Source: Pseudomonas canadensis (GTDB lineage: Bacteria; Pseudomonadota; Gammaproteobacteria; Pseudomonadales; Pseudomonadaceae). From it: a DNA stretch of 64,000 nucleotides. The translations under genes were made by a program, and so were the position numbers. The stretch is from contig NZ_AYTD01000013.1 of assembly GCF_000503215.1 (NCBI RefSeq), positions 1 to 64,000 of the forward strand. Direction: 5' to 3'. The notes under the pieces were generated by a model. The model ran no database searches, was not told where the DNA came from, and saw nothing but the letters and a program-made list of their open reading frames with translations. Of the stretch, positions 16,444 to 25,312 are shown piece after piece; position 1 is the stretch's first letter; the number at the start of each line of letters is the position of its first letter.

Positions 16444-16929
16444 ATGCACATCGACCCCGCGTACATCCTTCACGAAACCGAACACTGGCTGCTCAACCAC
16501 CACCTGGCCTCGGCGTTGCCCGGCTACCTGATGTTGGGCGCCAAGAGACCGATCCATTCCCTGGCCGACATGCCGGAAGCAGCGCTGGCCGAGTTGGGTG
16601 GGCTGCTGGCGAAAACCCAGCGAGTGGTAGAAGCGCAGCTCAAGCCGAAATGGCTGTACATCAGCCGCTATGGACACATGCCGGGATTCCCGCTGCATTT
16701 TCATTTCATACCGGTGTACGACTGGGTGGAGGAAGCATTCTGGCGGGATGATCGGTATCGCTTGCTGCAGGATTTTGGCTCGCAGCCCCCGACGCAAACG
16801 TTGACCGATGGCGCGGAGTTAACGCTGTTTGTGTGGCGTGAGTTTGGCGAGAGCCTCACACCACCGGTAATCCACGGAGCCTCGGTGGCGCAGGTCATCG
16901 AACGCCTACAGGCACGTTTTGATGATTGA
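16444..16929 (+). CDS. HIT-family-like protein
   Basis: 161 residues. The histidine-triad region is GHMPGFPLHFHFIPVYDW, where the canonical HxHxHxx is reduced to LHFHFIP, two histidines. Upstream GYLMLGAKRPIHSLADM matches HIT nucleotide-hydrolase folds. It may be a nucleotide hydrolase of altered activity. ATG 16444 is used. Family B REP elements follow. Confidence 0.7.
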   Translation: MHIDPAYILHETEHWLLNHHLASALPGYLMLGAKRPIHSLADMPEAALAELGGLLAKTQRVVEAQLKPKWLYISRYGHMPGFPLHFHFIPVYDWVEEAFWRDDRYRLLQDFGSQPPTQTLTDGAELTLFVWREFGESLTPPVIHGASVAQVIERLQARFDD

Positions 16930-16940
16930 AACAGTTCCAC

Positions 16941-17040
16941 TGTAGGCGCTGGCTTGCCAGCGAAAATCGGCAACGATGACACTGGTGTTCTGGATGAGTG
17001 CGGCGTCCGTGATTTTTTCGCCGGCAAGCCGGCTCCTACA
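16941..17040. repeat. REP-like repeat, family B copy 1 (inverted pair)
   Basis: TGTAGGCGCTGGCTTGCCAG at the left and the inverted CGCCGGCAAGCCGGCTCCTACA at the right, with 54 bp between. It has the REPIN-like doublet layout, as at 60882, and lies between convergent HIT and GNAT genes. Confidence 0.85.
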
Positions 17041-17051
17041 GGGGTTGGGTG

Positions 17052-17522
17052 TCAGGTCGTAAGGTGTTTAGTCATCGGGATACAGGCCAACTGCAACCCT
17101 GATGGTGAGTGATAGACCGCCTCCTCATCTCCCGCATACCCGTGCGCGCGGTAGAAATCCACTGCATTCAGCGTCGAATCCAGCACCAATGTGGGGATGC
17201 CCCGCTTATGCGCCTGGTCCTCTAGAAAATCCAGCATCGCCTTGCCATAGCCGCATCCGGTGTGATCCGGCAGGACGAACAGCGCGCCGACTTCATTGTT
17301 GTCCGGATCAAGCATTCCAGTGACGACCGCCTGACCCTCCACCCACCCCAGGTAAAACGGTTTATCCATCAGCGCGCTGTAACCATCTTCGGCCTTACCC
17401 CGCGTCCACAGCAGCATTTGCTCGCGCGTGTACGCGCCGATGCATTGGCCGCGAATGGCCTGCAAGCGGATGTCGAACGCCACCTGGGCGTGTTCTGGGG
17501 TAGCCCGTTTTATCTCCAGCAT
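17052..17522 (-). CDS. GNAT family N-acetyltransferase
   Basis: 156 residues. Acetyl-CoA loop: NEVGALFVLPDHTGCGYGKA, followed by LDFLEDQAHKRGIPTLVLDS and the closing NAVDFYRAHGYAG. ATG 17522 has AAGGAG 9 bp upstream, so I prefer it to the longer frame. The acceptor is unknown. It is divergent from a lipoprotein gene. Confidence 0.85.
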   Translation of the reverse strand: MLEIKRATPEHAQVAFDIRLQAIRGQCIGAYTREQMLLWTRGKAEDGYSALMDKPFYLGWVEGQAVVTGMLDPDNNEVGALFVLPDHTGCGYGKAMLDFLEDQAHKRGIPTLVLDSTLNAVDFYRAHGYAGDEEAVYHSPSGLQLACIPMTKHLTT

Positions 17523-17697
17523 TTCACGCTCCTTCCATGAAATCATCGTGCCATTAGCACACTTGTGCTAATCGACCCCTCCCCCCTGCGGCGCTATATT
17601 CCCCGACACTTCCAGCGCTCCTTCGGCACCGTGCATCTCTTGCGCGTGGGCGCGTTGTGCGCTGGAAAAACCATAACAACCCCAAGGAAGAAGCACC

Positions 17698-18033
17698 ATG
17701 AAACTGCAATCCTCTGTTACCCGCCTTACCCTGTTGGGTGCCCTGATCATCGGCGTGGCCGGCTGCAGCAACATCAAGCCTACCGAAGACCACCTCAAGA
17801 CGCTGTCGGAAACCAACCTGGGTGAGCCGGTCAAGCGTATCTCCAATGTGCGCAGCGACTCGATGACCACCTACTACGTCGCCAGTGCCGCCTCCGGCGA
17901 ATACAACTGCTCAGTGCCCAGCGGTGCCAGCGGCGGAGCGTTCGCGGTGGCGAGCTTTGGGCTGATGAAGCCTGCCGCCTACTGCCAGCCCAAAGGTGCA
18001 CGCGGCAACCCCCTTCAGGGCTTCACCCAGTAA
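17698..18033 (+). CDS. Small lipoprotein, unknown
   Basis: 111 residues. The signal ends in the lipobox VAGC (Cys23, IIGVAGCSNIKP). The mature part has two further cysteines (YNCSVPSG and AYCQPKGA) that could pair. AAGGAAG precedes ATG 17698. The 3' end overlaps the convergent kinase gene by 11 bp. No domain recognised. Confidence 0.7.
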   Translation: MKLQSSVTRLTLLGALIIGVAGCSNIKPTEDHLKTLSETNLGEPVKRISNVRSDSMTTYYVASAASGEYNCSVPSGASGGAFAVASFGLMKPAAYCQPKGARGNPLQGFTQ

Positions 18034-19636
18034 CCGCCTCCTGGCTCAGGTCCCGCAGAACACCGCGCAGTTCAGCGGGGCGCACAGGCTTGGAGAGAAT
18101 GGCGATCTGACGGTCGTGCAACGCGGCCTGGATTTTCTCCACATCGTGCCCGGTGAGGATCAGCGCCGGGACCGCCCAGCCACGTTGTTCGCGCAGGGCA
18201 TCAATGCATTCGATACCGGTGGCGTGGTTACCCAGATCGTAGTCGGCGACGATGATGTCGCAATCACTCACCAGATCACGCCCCGAGGACGCCGCCTGCA
18301 CCTCGCATCCCCAGCGCTCCAGCAGCGCCTGGGTGGCGAGCAACACGTTGTGGTCATCTTCCACCAGGCACACCTTCAACCCGGTGAGCAACCCGGCCTG
18401 GCGCGTGTCATCACGCGGAGCCGTTGCTCGCGGCGCGGTGGCCAGGGTGAGGCCATACAGGCTTACGGAAGTGCCATGACCCACTCGTGAACGCAGGCTC
18501 ACTTGAACCCCCATCAACTGCCCCAAACGCCTGACGATGGACAGCCCGAGGCCCACGCCTTCGACGTCTTTGTCACGCAGGTGGCGTACCCGATAAAACT
18601 CCTCGAAGACCTTTGACAGATGCTCCTCGGCAATCCCTCGCCCCCGGTCATGAATCTCCACCGCCAAGCCGCCGTCGCGAATGCGCACGCCGATCAGCAC
18701 CGGACGATGCGCGCCATATTTGAAACAATTGGACAGCACGTTCTGCACCATGGTCGCCAACAGCGCCGGGTCGACCAGCACCCAGTGCGCGCACGGCCGC
18801 AGGCGCAATTCCACCCCCGCCCAGCGCGCGGCCTCGGCGTTCTGGCGCACCAGGTCGGCAAGGAACTCGCCCAGGTGTACCGCCTGGTATTTAGGCAGCA
18901 GGCGGCCGTTGTCGAGGGTGTAGAGGTCGAGAATCGAGCGGAACAATTGCGACACGTTCAGCAGCGAACGGTCGATGTTATCCACCAGGCGCCGCTCTTC
19001 ATCGCCCAGCCGGGCTTCGCGCAGGCACGCGGTGAACAGGCCGATGGAGTGGATGGGTTGGCGCAAATCATGGCTGGCCTGGGCGAGGAAACGGGATTTT
19101 TCCAGGTTGGCGGCGATGGCCTGCTCAGATGCCTTGCGCGTGCGCTCCAGCAGGATATGCGCGTACACCGGGATCACCGTGCTGGTGATCATCAGCATCA
19201 GCACCATGAAAGGTTGCGCCTGCCACACCGGTGTGAGGCGATACACGATCAGCAGCGCCAGCAACGCCAACGCCGTGGCAATCGCCAGGTATCGCGAGCC
19301 GTAGCGCATGCCATTGCCGAGGTTGACCCACACCATCACCGCATACAATGGCAAGGCCGCCTCGCCGCCGACCACCATACCGAACGAGGTGCCGGTGTAG
19401 TCGTGAAGCATGCCGAAGATCCGCCGTGCCGGATAATGCCCGGGCCAGCGCACAATCACCTGGCGCAAGACTATGGAGGCCAGCAGGAACAGGAAGATAT
19501 ACAGGATCACCGGCAGGTAGGTGTCCACCGACTGTCCGGGCAGGAAGCCCAGCGCGCCGATATACACAATGGCAATGCTGGCCACCACAATGCGCAGGTT
19601 GGCTTGATCGAGTTCGGAGTTGGTCTCAAGGCTCAT
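18023..19636 (-). CDS. Hybrid sensor histidine kinase with C-terminal receiver
   Basis: 537 residues. The N-terminal membrane region has about six hydrophobic segments (residues about 15-165) and no periplasmic domain of size. A HisKA domain follows with His189 in QASHDLRQPIHS, then the ATPase domain with N box NVLSNCFKYGA, HDRGRGI and GVGLGLSIV. The C-terminal receiver has its phospho-acceptor Asp in IIVADYDLG, near residue 470. ATG 19636 with AAGGA 9 bp upstream is preferred to a GTG at 19675. It is divergent from a LuxR-type response regulator, its probable partner. Confidence 0.88.
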   Translation of the reverse strand: MSLETNSELDQANLRIVVASIAIVYIGALGFLPGQSVDTYLPVILYIFLFLLASIVLRQVIVRWPGHYPARRIFGMLHDYTGTSFGMVVGGEAALPLYAVMVWVNLGNGMRYGSRYLAIATALALLALLIVYRLTPVWQAQPFMVLMLMITSTVIPVYAHILLERTRKASEQAIAANLEKSRFLAQASHDLRQPIHSIGLFTACLREARLGDEERRLVDNIDRSLLNVSQLFRSILDLYTLDNGRLLPKYQAVHLGEFLADLVRQNAEAARWAGVELRLRPCAHWVLVDPALLATMVQNVLSNCFKYGAHRPVLIGVRIRDGGLAVEIHDRGRGIAEEHLSKVFEEFYRVRHLRDKDVEGVGLGLSIVRRLGQLMGVQVSLRSRVGHGTSVSLYGLTLATAPRATAPRDDTRQAGLLTGLKVCLVEDDHNVLLATQALLERWGCEVQAASSGRDLVSDCDIIVADYDLGNHATGIECIDALREQRGWAVPALILTGHDVEKIQAALHDRQIAILSKPVRPAELRGVLRDLSQEAVTG

Positions 19637-19752
19637 GGGGTTACGTCCTTGTGCGGCAGTCATCAATTCCTTCACACACCCCAGGCAGGCCCAGGGCGCG
19701 GTGGTAAGGTAGCATGCAACTGCACAGCCTTGCCCCAGGAAGGAGCACTCCT

Positions 19753-20355
19753 ATGACCGGTCGCATCATCATCGCCGACGATCACCCAATGTTTCGCGAG
19801 GCCATGTTGCGCACCGTACAGCGCATACTGCCGGACGCTTTGATGCAGGAAGCTGGCGACCTGGAAACGGTGCTCGCGCTGATCCGAGAAGGCGGCGAGG
19901 TCGATACCCTGATCCTCGACCTGCGCTTCCCCGGCCTGACCTGCATGAGCCAACTGGTCGACCTGCGCCAGCAACTGCGGCGCACCACGTTGATCGTGGT
20001 GTCGATGGTGGATGACCCGGCATTGATCGATCAGGTCATGGCCCTGGGCGCAGATGGCTTCATTGGCAAGAACATCGCCCCCGATGAGATCGGCCAGGCC
20101 CTGCTGGCCATCCGCGAAGGCGAAGTGCTGGTCAAGTTCGCCCCCTCCGGCCTGCTGCCGCTGGACACCCACACCCTCACCGCCCGCCAACAGGACGTGC
20201 TGCGCCTGATCGCCCAAGGCAAGACCAACAAGGAAATCGCCAAGGCCCTGGATATCTCGCCGTTTACCGTGCGCATCCATGTGTCGTCGTTGTTGCGCAC
20301 GCTGGATGTGCCGTCGCGGGCGGCGGCAGCGGTGAAGTATTCCGGGGAGTTTTAG
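19753..20355 (+). CDS. LuxR/NarL-type response regulator
   Basis: 200 residues. The receiver domain has acidic pocket IIIADDHP and phospho-acceptor Asp56 (LILDLRFPG). The C-terminal helix-turn-helix of the LuxR class is LTARQQDVLRLIAQGKTNKE with ISPFTVRIHVSSLL. AGGAG precedes ATG 19753. It is likely phosphorylated by the divergent hybrid kinase. Targets unknown. Confidence 0.9.
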   Translation: MTGRIIIADDHPMFREAMLRTVQRILPDALMQEAGDLETVLALIREGGEVDTLILDLRFPGLTCMSQLVDLRQQLRRTTLIVVSMVDDPALIDQVMALGADGFIGKNIAPDEIGQALLAIREGEVLVKFAPSGLLPLDTHTLTARQQDVLRLIAQGKTNKEIAKALDISPFTVRIHVSSLLRTLDVPSRAAAAVKYSGEF

Positions 20356-20523
20356 TGGTAAGCGGGTTCACCAAAGACGCTGCTTGCCAGTCGCTTGGTC
20401 AGCCCTGCATCCGATATTTATGCTCACTTCCCAGCTTAATAATATTTTATTTATAACCCCCCTCCCCCTAGCCTTGAAGTCATGCCAACGCTGAATCCAA
20501 CTGCATTACGCAAGGACAGAGAC

Positions 20524-21813
20524 ATGACTCAAGCAATAACAAAAACAGACACGCTGGTGGTAGGCGCCGGCCAAGCTGGCGTGGCCATGAGCGAGCATCT
20601 GAGCAAGCAAGGGGTGCCCCACTTGGTGCTGGAGCGCAGCCGTATCGCCGAGCGCTGGCGCACCGGGCGTTGGGATTCGCTGGTGGCCAATGGGCCGGCC
20701 TGGCATGACCGCTTTCCGGGGCTGGAATTCGACACGGTCGCTCCGGATGGATTTGCGCCGAAAGAGCATGTGGCGGATTACTTTGAAGCCTATGCCCGCA
20801 AGTTCAATGCGCCGATCCGTACCGGCGTGGATGTGCTGTCCGTGGTGCGTAATGTCGGCCGCCCAGGCTTTACCGTGCACACCAGCGAAGGCGTGATCGA
20901 GGCCAACCGTGTGGTCGCCGCCACCGGGCCGTTCCAAAAACCAGTGATTCCGGCCATCGCGCCGAAAGACAGCGCGCTGCACCAGATCCACTCCGCCGAC
21001 TACCGCAACCCCGCGCAATTGCCGGCCGGTGCGGTGCTGGTGGTGGGCGCGGGTTCCTCCGGCGTGCAGATCGCCGATGAATTGCAGCGCTCCGGACGCC
21101 AGGTGTATCTCTCGGTCGGTGCCCACGACCGCCCGCCCCGCGCCTATCGCAATCGCGACTTCTGCTGGTGGCTGGGGGTGCTGGGCGAGTGGGACCAGGC
21201 GGCCATGAAACCCGGCCGTGAGCACGTGACCATCGCGGTCAGCGGCGCACACGGCGGCAAGACCATCGACTTCCGTGAGCTGGCCCAGCAAGGCATGACC
21301 CTGGTCGGCCTCACGCAAGCCTTCAACGGCAGTGTCGCCAGCTTCCAGCCGAACCTGGTGGAAAACCTGGCACGCGGCGATGAAAACTACCTGGCCCTGT
21401 TGGACGCAGCCGACGCCTATATCGAGCGTAACGGCGTCGATCTGCCGCTGGAGCCCGAAGCCCGTCGCGTATTCCCTGACGCCGACTGCATCAAGCACCC
21501 GATCCTGGAACTGGACCTGGCCCAGGCCGGTGTCACCTCGATCATCTGGGCCACCGGGTTTGCCGTGGACTACAGCTGGCTGAAGGTCGCCGCCTTCGAC
21601 GAAGCCGGCAAGCCCCAGCACCAGCGCGGCGTGTCCAGCGAAGCCGGGATCTACTTCCTCGGCTTGCCATGGCAATCGCGTCGGGGTTCATCGTTTATCT
21701 GGGGCGTCTGGCATGACGCCAAGTATGTGGCCGACCACATCGCCATCCAGCGTCAATACCTTGAATACCGCGAAGCCGCCCCGGTGGTTCGTCCCTCCCC
21801 TGTCAGCGCCTGA
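20524..21813 (+). CDS. Flavin-containing monooxygenase (CzcO/FMO-like)
   Basis: 429 residues. The FAD site is LVVGAGQAGVAMSEHL (residues about 11-26), followed by ERSRIAERWRTGRWDSL. The second, NADPH-binding motif VLVVGAGSSGVQIADEL lies near 175, and the IIWATGF sequence typical of FMOs and Baeyer-Villiger enzymes is near the C-terminus. It hydroxylates or oxygenates a nucleophilic or carbonyl substrate. It is first of four same-strand genes (RidA, DUF1028, M20) with short gaps, pointing to a nitrogen-compound catabolic operon. ATG 20524 has AAGGACAGAGAC upstream. Confidence 0.88.
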   Translation: MTQAITKTDTLVVGAGQAGVAMSEHLSKQGVPHLVLERSRIAERWRTGRWDSLVANGPAWHDRFPGLEFDTVAPDGFAPKEHVADYFEAYARKFNAPIRTGVDVLSVVRNVGRPGFTVHTSEGVIEANRVVAATGPFQKPVIPAIAPKDSALHQIHSADYRNPAQLPAGAVLVVGAGSSGVQIADELQRSGRQVYLSVGAHDRPPRAYRNRDFCWWLGVLGEWDQAAMKPGREHVTIAVSGAHGGKTIDFRELAQQGMTLVGLTQAFNGSVASFQPNLVENLARGDENYLALLDAADAYIERNGVDLPLEPEARRVFPDADCIKHPILELDLAQAGVTSIIWATGFAVDYSWLKVAAFDEAGKPQHQRGVSSEAGIYFLGLPWQSRRGSSFIWGVWHDAKYVADHIAIQRQYLEYREAAPVVRPSPVSA

Positions 21814-21836
21814 TCCCTTTATTGCCGGAGTTTTTG

Positions 21837-22247
21837 ATGCCTACTCACACTCGCATCCGCATGTTCAACACCAAGGAAACCTACCCTAATCAGAGCCTGG
21901 ACAACGACCTGTGCCAGGCCGTACGTGCCGGCAATACCGTGTACGTGCGCGGCCAGGTGGGCACGGATTTCGAAGGTAACCTGATTGGCCTTGGCGACCC
22001 GCGCGCCCAGGCTGAGCAAGCGATGAAAAACGTCAAGCAACTGCTGGAAGAGGCCGGTTCCGACCTGTCGCATATCGTCAAGACCACCACCTACCTGATC
22101 GACCCGCGCTACCGCGAGCCGGTGTATCAGGAAGTCGGCAAATGGCTCAAGGGCGTGTTCCCGATTTCCACCGGGCTGGTCGTATCGGCGCTCGGTCAGC
22201 CGCAGTGGTTGATGGAAATCGATGTGATCGCCGTTATTCCAGAGTAA
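21837..22247 (+). CDS. RidA/YjgF family protein
   Basis: 136 residues. Family features are visible: GNTVYVRGQVGTDFEGNLIG, ARAQAEQAMKNVKQLL-like helix and the DPRYREPVYQEVGKW block. RidA proteins hydrolyse reactive enamine/imine intermediates, and the RutC branch serves pyrimidine breakdown. Position after a flavin monooxygenase suggests it removes an imine or aminoacrylate-type intermediate. ATG 21837 has GGAG upstream. Confidence 0.88.
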   Translation: MPTHTRIRMFNTKETYPNQSLDNDLCQAVRAGNTVYVRGQVGTDFEGNLIGLGDPRAQAEQAMKNVKQLLEEAGSDLSHIVKTTTYLIDPRYREPVYQEVGKWLKGVFPISTGLVVSALGQPQWLMEIDVIAVIPE

Positions 22248-22257
22248 GGAGCCGCAC

Positions 22258-22935
22258 ATGACCTTTTCAATCGTCGGCCGTTGTGCCGAAACCGGCCAGC
22301 TGGGCATTGCCATCAGCTCATCGAGCATTGCCGTAGGTGCCCGTTGCCCGTGGCTGCGGCCCGGCGTGGGCGCGGTGTCGACCCAGAACATCACCCTCCC
22401 GGCCCTGGGCCCGGACGTGCTGGACCTGTTGGAGCAAGGCCTCGCACCCGCCGATGCGGTCGACAAGGCGCTGACGCGCAACGGTTACAGCCAGTACCGG
22501 CAACTGACGGCGATTGATCACCTGGGCCGCAGCGTGCATTTCAGCGGCAGCGAAACCCTCGGCACCCATAACGCCGTGTCGGGCGAACAATGTGTGGCGG
22601 CGGGCAACATGCTCGCCGACCGCACGGTGATCGAGGCGATGATCACGGCCTTCGAGCAAGGTGAAGGCCAGTTGGCGGACCGGTTGCTAGCGGCGATGCA
22701 TGCCGCCATCGCCGCCGGTGGCGAAGCCGGCCCGGTGCACTCCGCCGCGCTGGTGGTGGTGGGCGAACTGACCTGGCCGATCATCAACCTGCGCGTGGAT
22801 TGGGCCGATGAACAACCGATCCTTGAATTGCAAAAGCTCTGGGAGGCCTATCGCCCGCAATTGCAGGACTACATCGACCGCGCCCTTGCCCCGGACCGCT
22901 CCCCTGGCTACGGCGTGGCCGGAGACGACCGATGA
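22258..22935 (+). CDS. DUF1028 family Ntn-hydrolase-like protein
   Basis: 225 residues matching DUF1028: FSIVGRCAETGQLGIAISSS, GARCPWLRPGVGAVSTQNI and VSGEQCVAAGNML. The family has an Ntn-hydrolase-like fold and is usually predicted to cleave amides. AAGGAG precedes ATG 22258, and the stop overlaps the M20 gene start by 4 bp (ATGA). The C-terminus YRPQLQDYIDRALAPDRS is also typical. No verified substrate. Confidence 0.82.
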   Translation: MTFSIVGRCAETGQLGIAISSSSIAVGARCPWLRPGVGAVSTQNITLPALGPDVLDLLEQGLAPADAVDKALTRNGYSQYRQLTAIDHLGRSVHFSGSETLGTHNAVSGEQCVAAGNMLADRTVIEAMITAFEQGEGQLADRLLAAMHAAIAAGGEAGPVHSAALVVVGELTWPIINLRVDWADEQPILELQKLWEAYRPQLQDYIDRALAPDRSPGYGVAGDDR

Positions 22936-24077
22936 GCACCAGCCGCGAACTGCTGCAGGCGCTGGTGGGGTTTGACACCACCAGCCGCGAATCCAACCTG
23001 CAACTGATCGAGTTTGTACGCGATTACCTGGCCGGTTTCGGGGTATCCAGCGAGTTGGTCTACAACGAAGATCACAGCAAGGCCAATTTGTTTGCCAGCG
23101 TGGGTCCGGTTGAGTTGCCGGGGATCGTGCTGTCGGGGCACACCGATGTGGTACCGGTGGACGGCCAGCCCTGGACCGTACCGCCGTTCGAGCTGACCGA
23201 ACGCGACGGCAAGCTGTTCGGGCGCGGCACCGCCGACATGAAGGGTTATATCGCCTGCGTGTTGGCACTGGTGCCGGCGTTGGTCGCGGCGCCGTTGCGG
23301 ATGCCGGTGCACATCGCACTGTCCTATGACGAAGAAGTCGGTTGCCTGGGCGTGCGTTCGTTACTCAAGGTGCTTGAAGAACGGCCAGTGAAACCCATGC
23401 TGTGCATCATCGGCGAACCGACCGAACTCAAGCCGGTGCTCGGCCACAAGGGCAAGTTGGCGATGCGCTGCGACGTGCACGGCGAGGCATGCCATTCGGC
23501 CTACGCACCGTATGGCGTGAATGCGATTGAGCATGCTGCCGAGCTGATTGGTGAGCTGGGACGGATTGGCCAGCGGCTGCGGGAGACCCAGGATGCGCGG
23601 TTTGATCCGCCGTTCAGCACGGTGCAAACCGGTGTGATCAGCGGTGGCAAGGCCCTGAATATCGTCCCGGCGGATTGCCGGTTCGATTTTGAAGTGCGTG
23701 CGTTGCCGTCGCAGGACCCCGCCGAAGTGGCTGAAGAACTGAAGGCCTACGCCGAGCAGCAGGTGTTGCCGCGCATGCAGGCGGTGAGTGCGCAGAGTGC
23801 GATTCACTTTACTGAGTTGTCGGCCTACCCAGGCTTGGTCACCGATGAGCGCAGCCAGGCGGCGGAGTTGATCGCGGCGTTTTCCGGCTCGCGGGCGTTC
23901 GGCACGGTGGCGTTTGGCACTGAAGGTGGGTTGTTTGACGCCGTGGGCGTTCCCACGGTGGTGTGCGGACCGGGGAGCATGGACCAGGGGCATAAGCCGG
24001 ATGAGTTTGTCAGCCTGGAGCAACTGGCGGGGTGTGACGCTATGCTGGGGCGGATGCTGGACTCGATTCGCGCCTGA
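22932..24077 (+). CDS. argE: M20 deacylase, acetylornithine deacetylase family
   Basis: 381 residues. Metal and catalytic motifs: VLSGHTDVVPVDGQPW, LFGRGTADMKGYIACVLAL, YDEEVGCLGVRSLL, GEPTELKPVLGHKGK and a late GPGSMDQGHKPDEF. It belongs to the ArgE branch of M20. The operon (FMO, RidA, DUF1028) suggests its real substrate may be another N-acyl amino compound. The symbol therefore reflects the family, not a proven role. Confidence 0.75.
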   Translation: MSTSRELLQALVGFDTTSRESNLQLIEFVRDYLAGFGVSSELVYNEDHSKANLFASVGPVELPGIVLSGHTDVVPVDGQPWTVPPFELTERDGKLFGRGTADMKGYIACVLALVPALVAAPLRMPVHIALSYDEEVGCLGVRSLLKVLEERPVKPMLCIIGEPTELKPVLGHKGKLAMRCDVHGEACHSAYAPYGVNAIEHAAELIGELGRIGQRLRETQDARFDPPFSTVQTGVISGGKALNIVPADCRFDFEVRALPSQDPAEVAEELKAYAEQQVLPRMQAVSAQSAIHFTELSAYPGLVTDERSQAAELIAAFSGSRAFGTVAFGTEGGLFDAVGVPTVVCGPGSMDQGHKPDEFVSLEQLAGCDAMLGRMLDSIRA

Positions 24078-24110
24078 ACACTTCATGCAAATCCCTGTGG
24101 CCTTGTTTTT

Positions 24111-24154
24111 GTGGTGAGTGGGCTTGCCCCGTGCGAGGCAAGCTCGCTCACTAC
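24111..24154. repeat. REP-like repeat, family A copy 3
   Basis: GTGGTGAGTGGGCTTGCCCC paired with the inverted GAGGCAAGCTCGCTCACTAC: a single hairpin between convergent M20 and LysR genes. It may also act as a terminator. Confidence 0.75.
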
Positions 24155-24181
24155 AAAAGCTCGGTTCCTACGGCCGGAGCC

Positions 24182-25093
24182 CTAGGCGAGGAGTCGGGCG
24201 AGTTCTTCGCGGCAGTAATCGACAAACAGTTGCACCGGCTTGGTCAACGGCGCGCGGCGAAGCCAGACTGCCGACAAGCCTGAACCGGTCACCGTTTCTG
24301 CCAACGGCACACACAACACTTTCTGGCCATCGTAGGTGTATTCGGTAAACGGCTTGGTCACCAGGATGGAAAACCCGAACCCCCGCCCCACCATCCCCCG
24401 CACCATCTCGATGGACGGCGAGCTGAACACGATATTCGGCGTCAGCCCGCGCTCTTCAAAGATGCTCACGAAGTAGGTGCGACTCGGCAGCACATCCAGC
24501 AAGATCATCGGTTCCAGCACCAGGTCCGCCAGTGAGACCTTGGCCTGCTGCGCGAAACGATGATCCGCCGGCAACAGCGCATAGGGCTGCTGCGGCGGCA
24601 TCAATGGCGTGGTTTCGATGGTCGTGCCCAGGTCATGTTCGAACAGCATCGCCACGTCGATACTGCCCGCCGTCAACGCCTGCACCAGTTCCTGCTGCTC
24701 GCCATCACGAATGCGGATCTCCACCCCCGGCCAACGCGCCTTGAAGCCGGCGATCAAGCGGGGCAGGTAAAGCGGCGCCACGGTTTCAAAGCAGCCGATA
24801 TCGATTTGCCCCGCCACCACGTCATTGTCCGCGAGGGCGTTCTGCTCGAACTCATGGGCTACGCGCAGCAGTTCCAGGGCCTTGCGATAGAAGCGTGCGC
24901 CGCTGGGCGTCAGCGACACCCCCTGGGCGTGATGACGGATAAACAGCTGCACGCCAAAGCTGTCTTCCAACTGCTTGATCGCCGTGGACACCGACGGCTG
25001 CGCGATGTACAGCTTGCGCGAGGCCTCGGCGACGCTGCCGCATTCGGCCGTGGTGACGAAATATCTGAGTTGGCGCAGGTTGTACGCAGCCAT
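24182..25093 (-). CDS. LysR family transcriptional regulator of the catabolic cluster
   Basis: 303 residues. Helix-turn-helix at residues about 5-60 (LRQLRYFVTTAECGSVAEAS, PSVSTAIKQLEDSFG), with the effector domain beyond residue 90. GGAGGT precedes ATG 25093. It lies between the FMO-to-M20 operon (convergent) and the NCS1 permease (divergent), so both are candidate targets. The inducer is presumably the imported substrate. Confidence 0.88.
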   Translation of the reverse strand: MAAYNLRQLRYFVTTAECGSVAEASRKLYIAQPSVSTAIKQLEDSFGVQLFIRHHAQGVSLTPSGARFYRKALELLRVAHEFEQNALADNDVVAGQIDIGCFETVAPLYLPRLIAGFKARWPGVEIRIRDGEQQELVQALTAGSIDVAMLFEHDLGTTIETTPLMPPQQPYALLPADHRFAQQAKVSLADLVLEPMILLDVLPSRTYFVSIFEERGLTPNIVFSSPSIEMVRGMVGRGFGFSILVTKPFTEYTYDGQKVLCVPLAETVTGSGLSAVWLRRAPLTKPVQLFVDYCREELARLLA

Positions 25094-25168
25094 CGGGACC
25101 TCCAGAAACGTGGGACTTCGCCCGCTAAACAGGTGTAGGCAACATACCGGAGCGCGGCACGGCTGCGA

Positions 25169-25192
25169 GCTATATTTTTTAAGGTCTATAGC
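25169..25192. promoter_or_regulatory. LysR-site-like dyad between regulator and permease
   Basis: GCTATA and TATAGC arms separated by 12 AT-rich bases in the divergent intergenic region. Candidate binding site; inferred. Confidence 0.35.
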
Positions 25193-25276
25193 AACAAACT
25201 TACTAATTTACCTCCCTGCGCCCATTGCAGATCATCACTCCAACAACAAAGCGCCGCGCACGTGGCGCACAGCGAA

Positions 25277-25290
25277 GTACGTCAACGTAC
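25277..25290. promoter_or_regulatory. Small perfect dyad upstream of the permease
   Basis: GTACGT-CA-ACGTAC, 23 bp before the permease start codon, so in the leader region. It could be an operator or a short RNA hairpin affecting translation. Confidence 0.3.
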
Positions 25291-25312
25291 TCACCTTGCC
25301 TTGGAGTTCGTC

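Noticed and set aside
20356..20523. Possible small RNA or riboswitch in the AT-rich leader before the monooxygenase
   Set aside because: No conserved aptamer core or stable hairpin was visible; an ordinary promoter region is sufficient.
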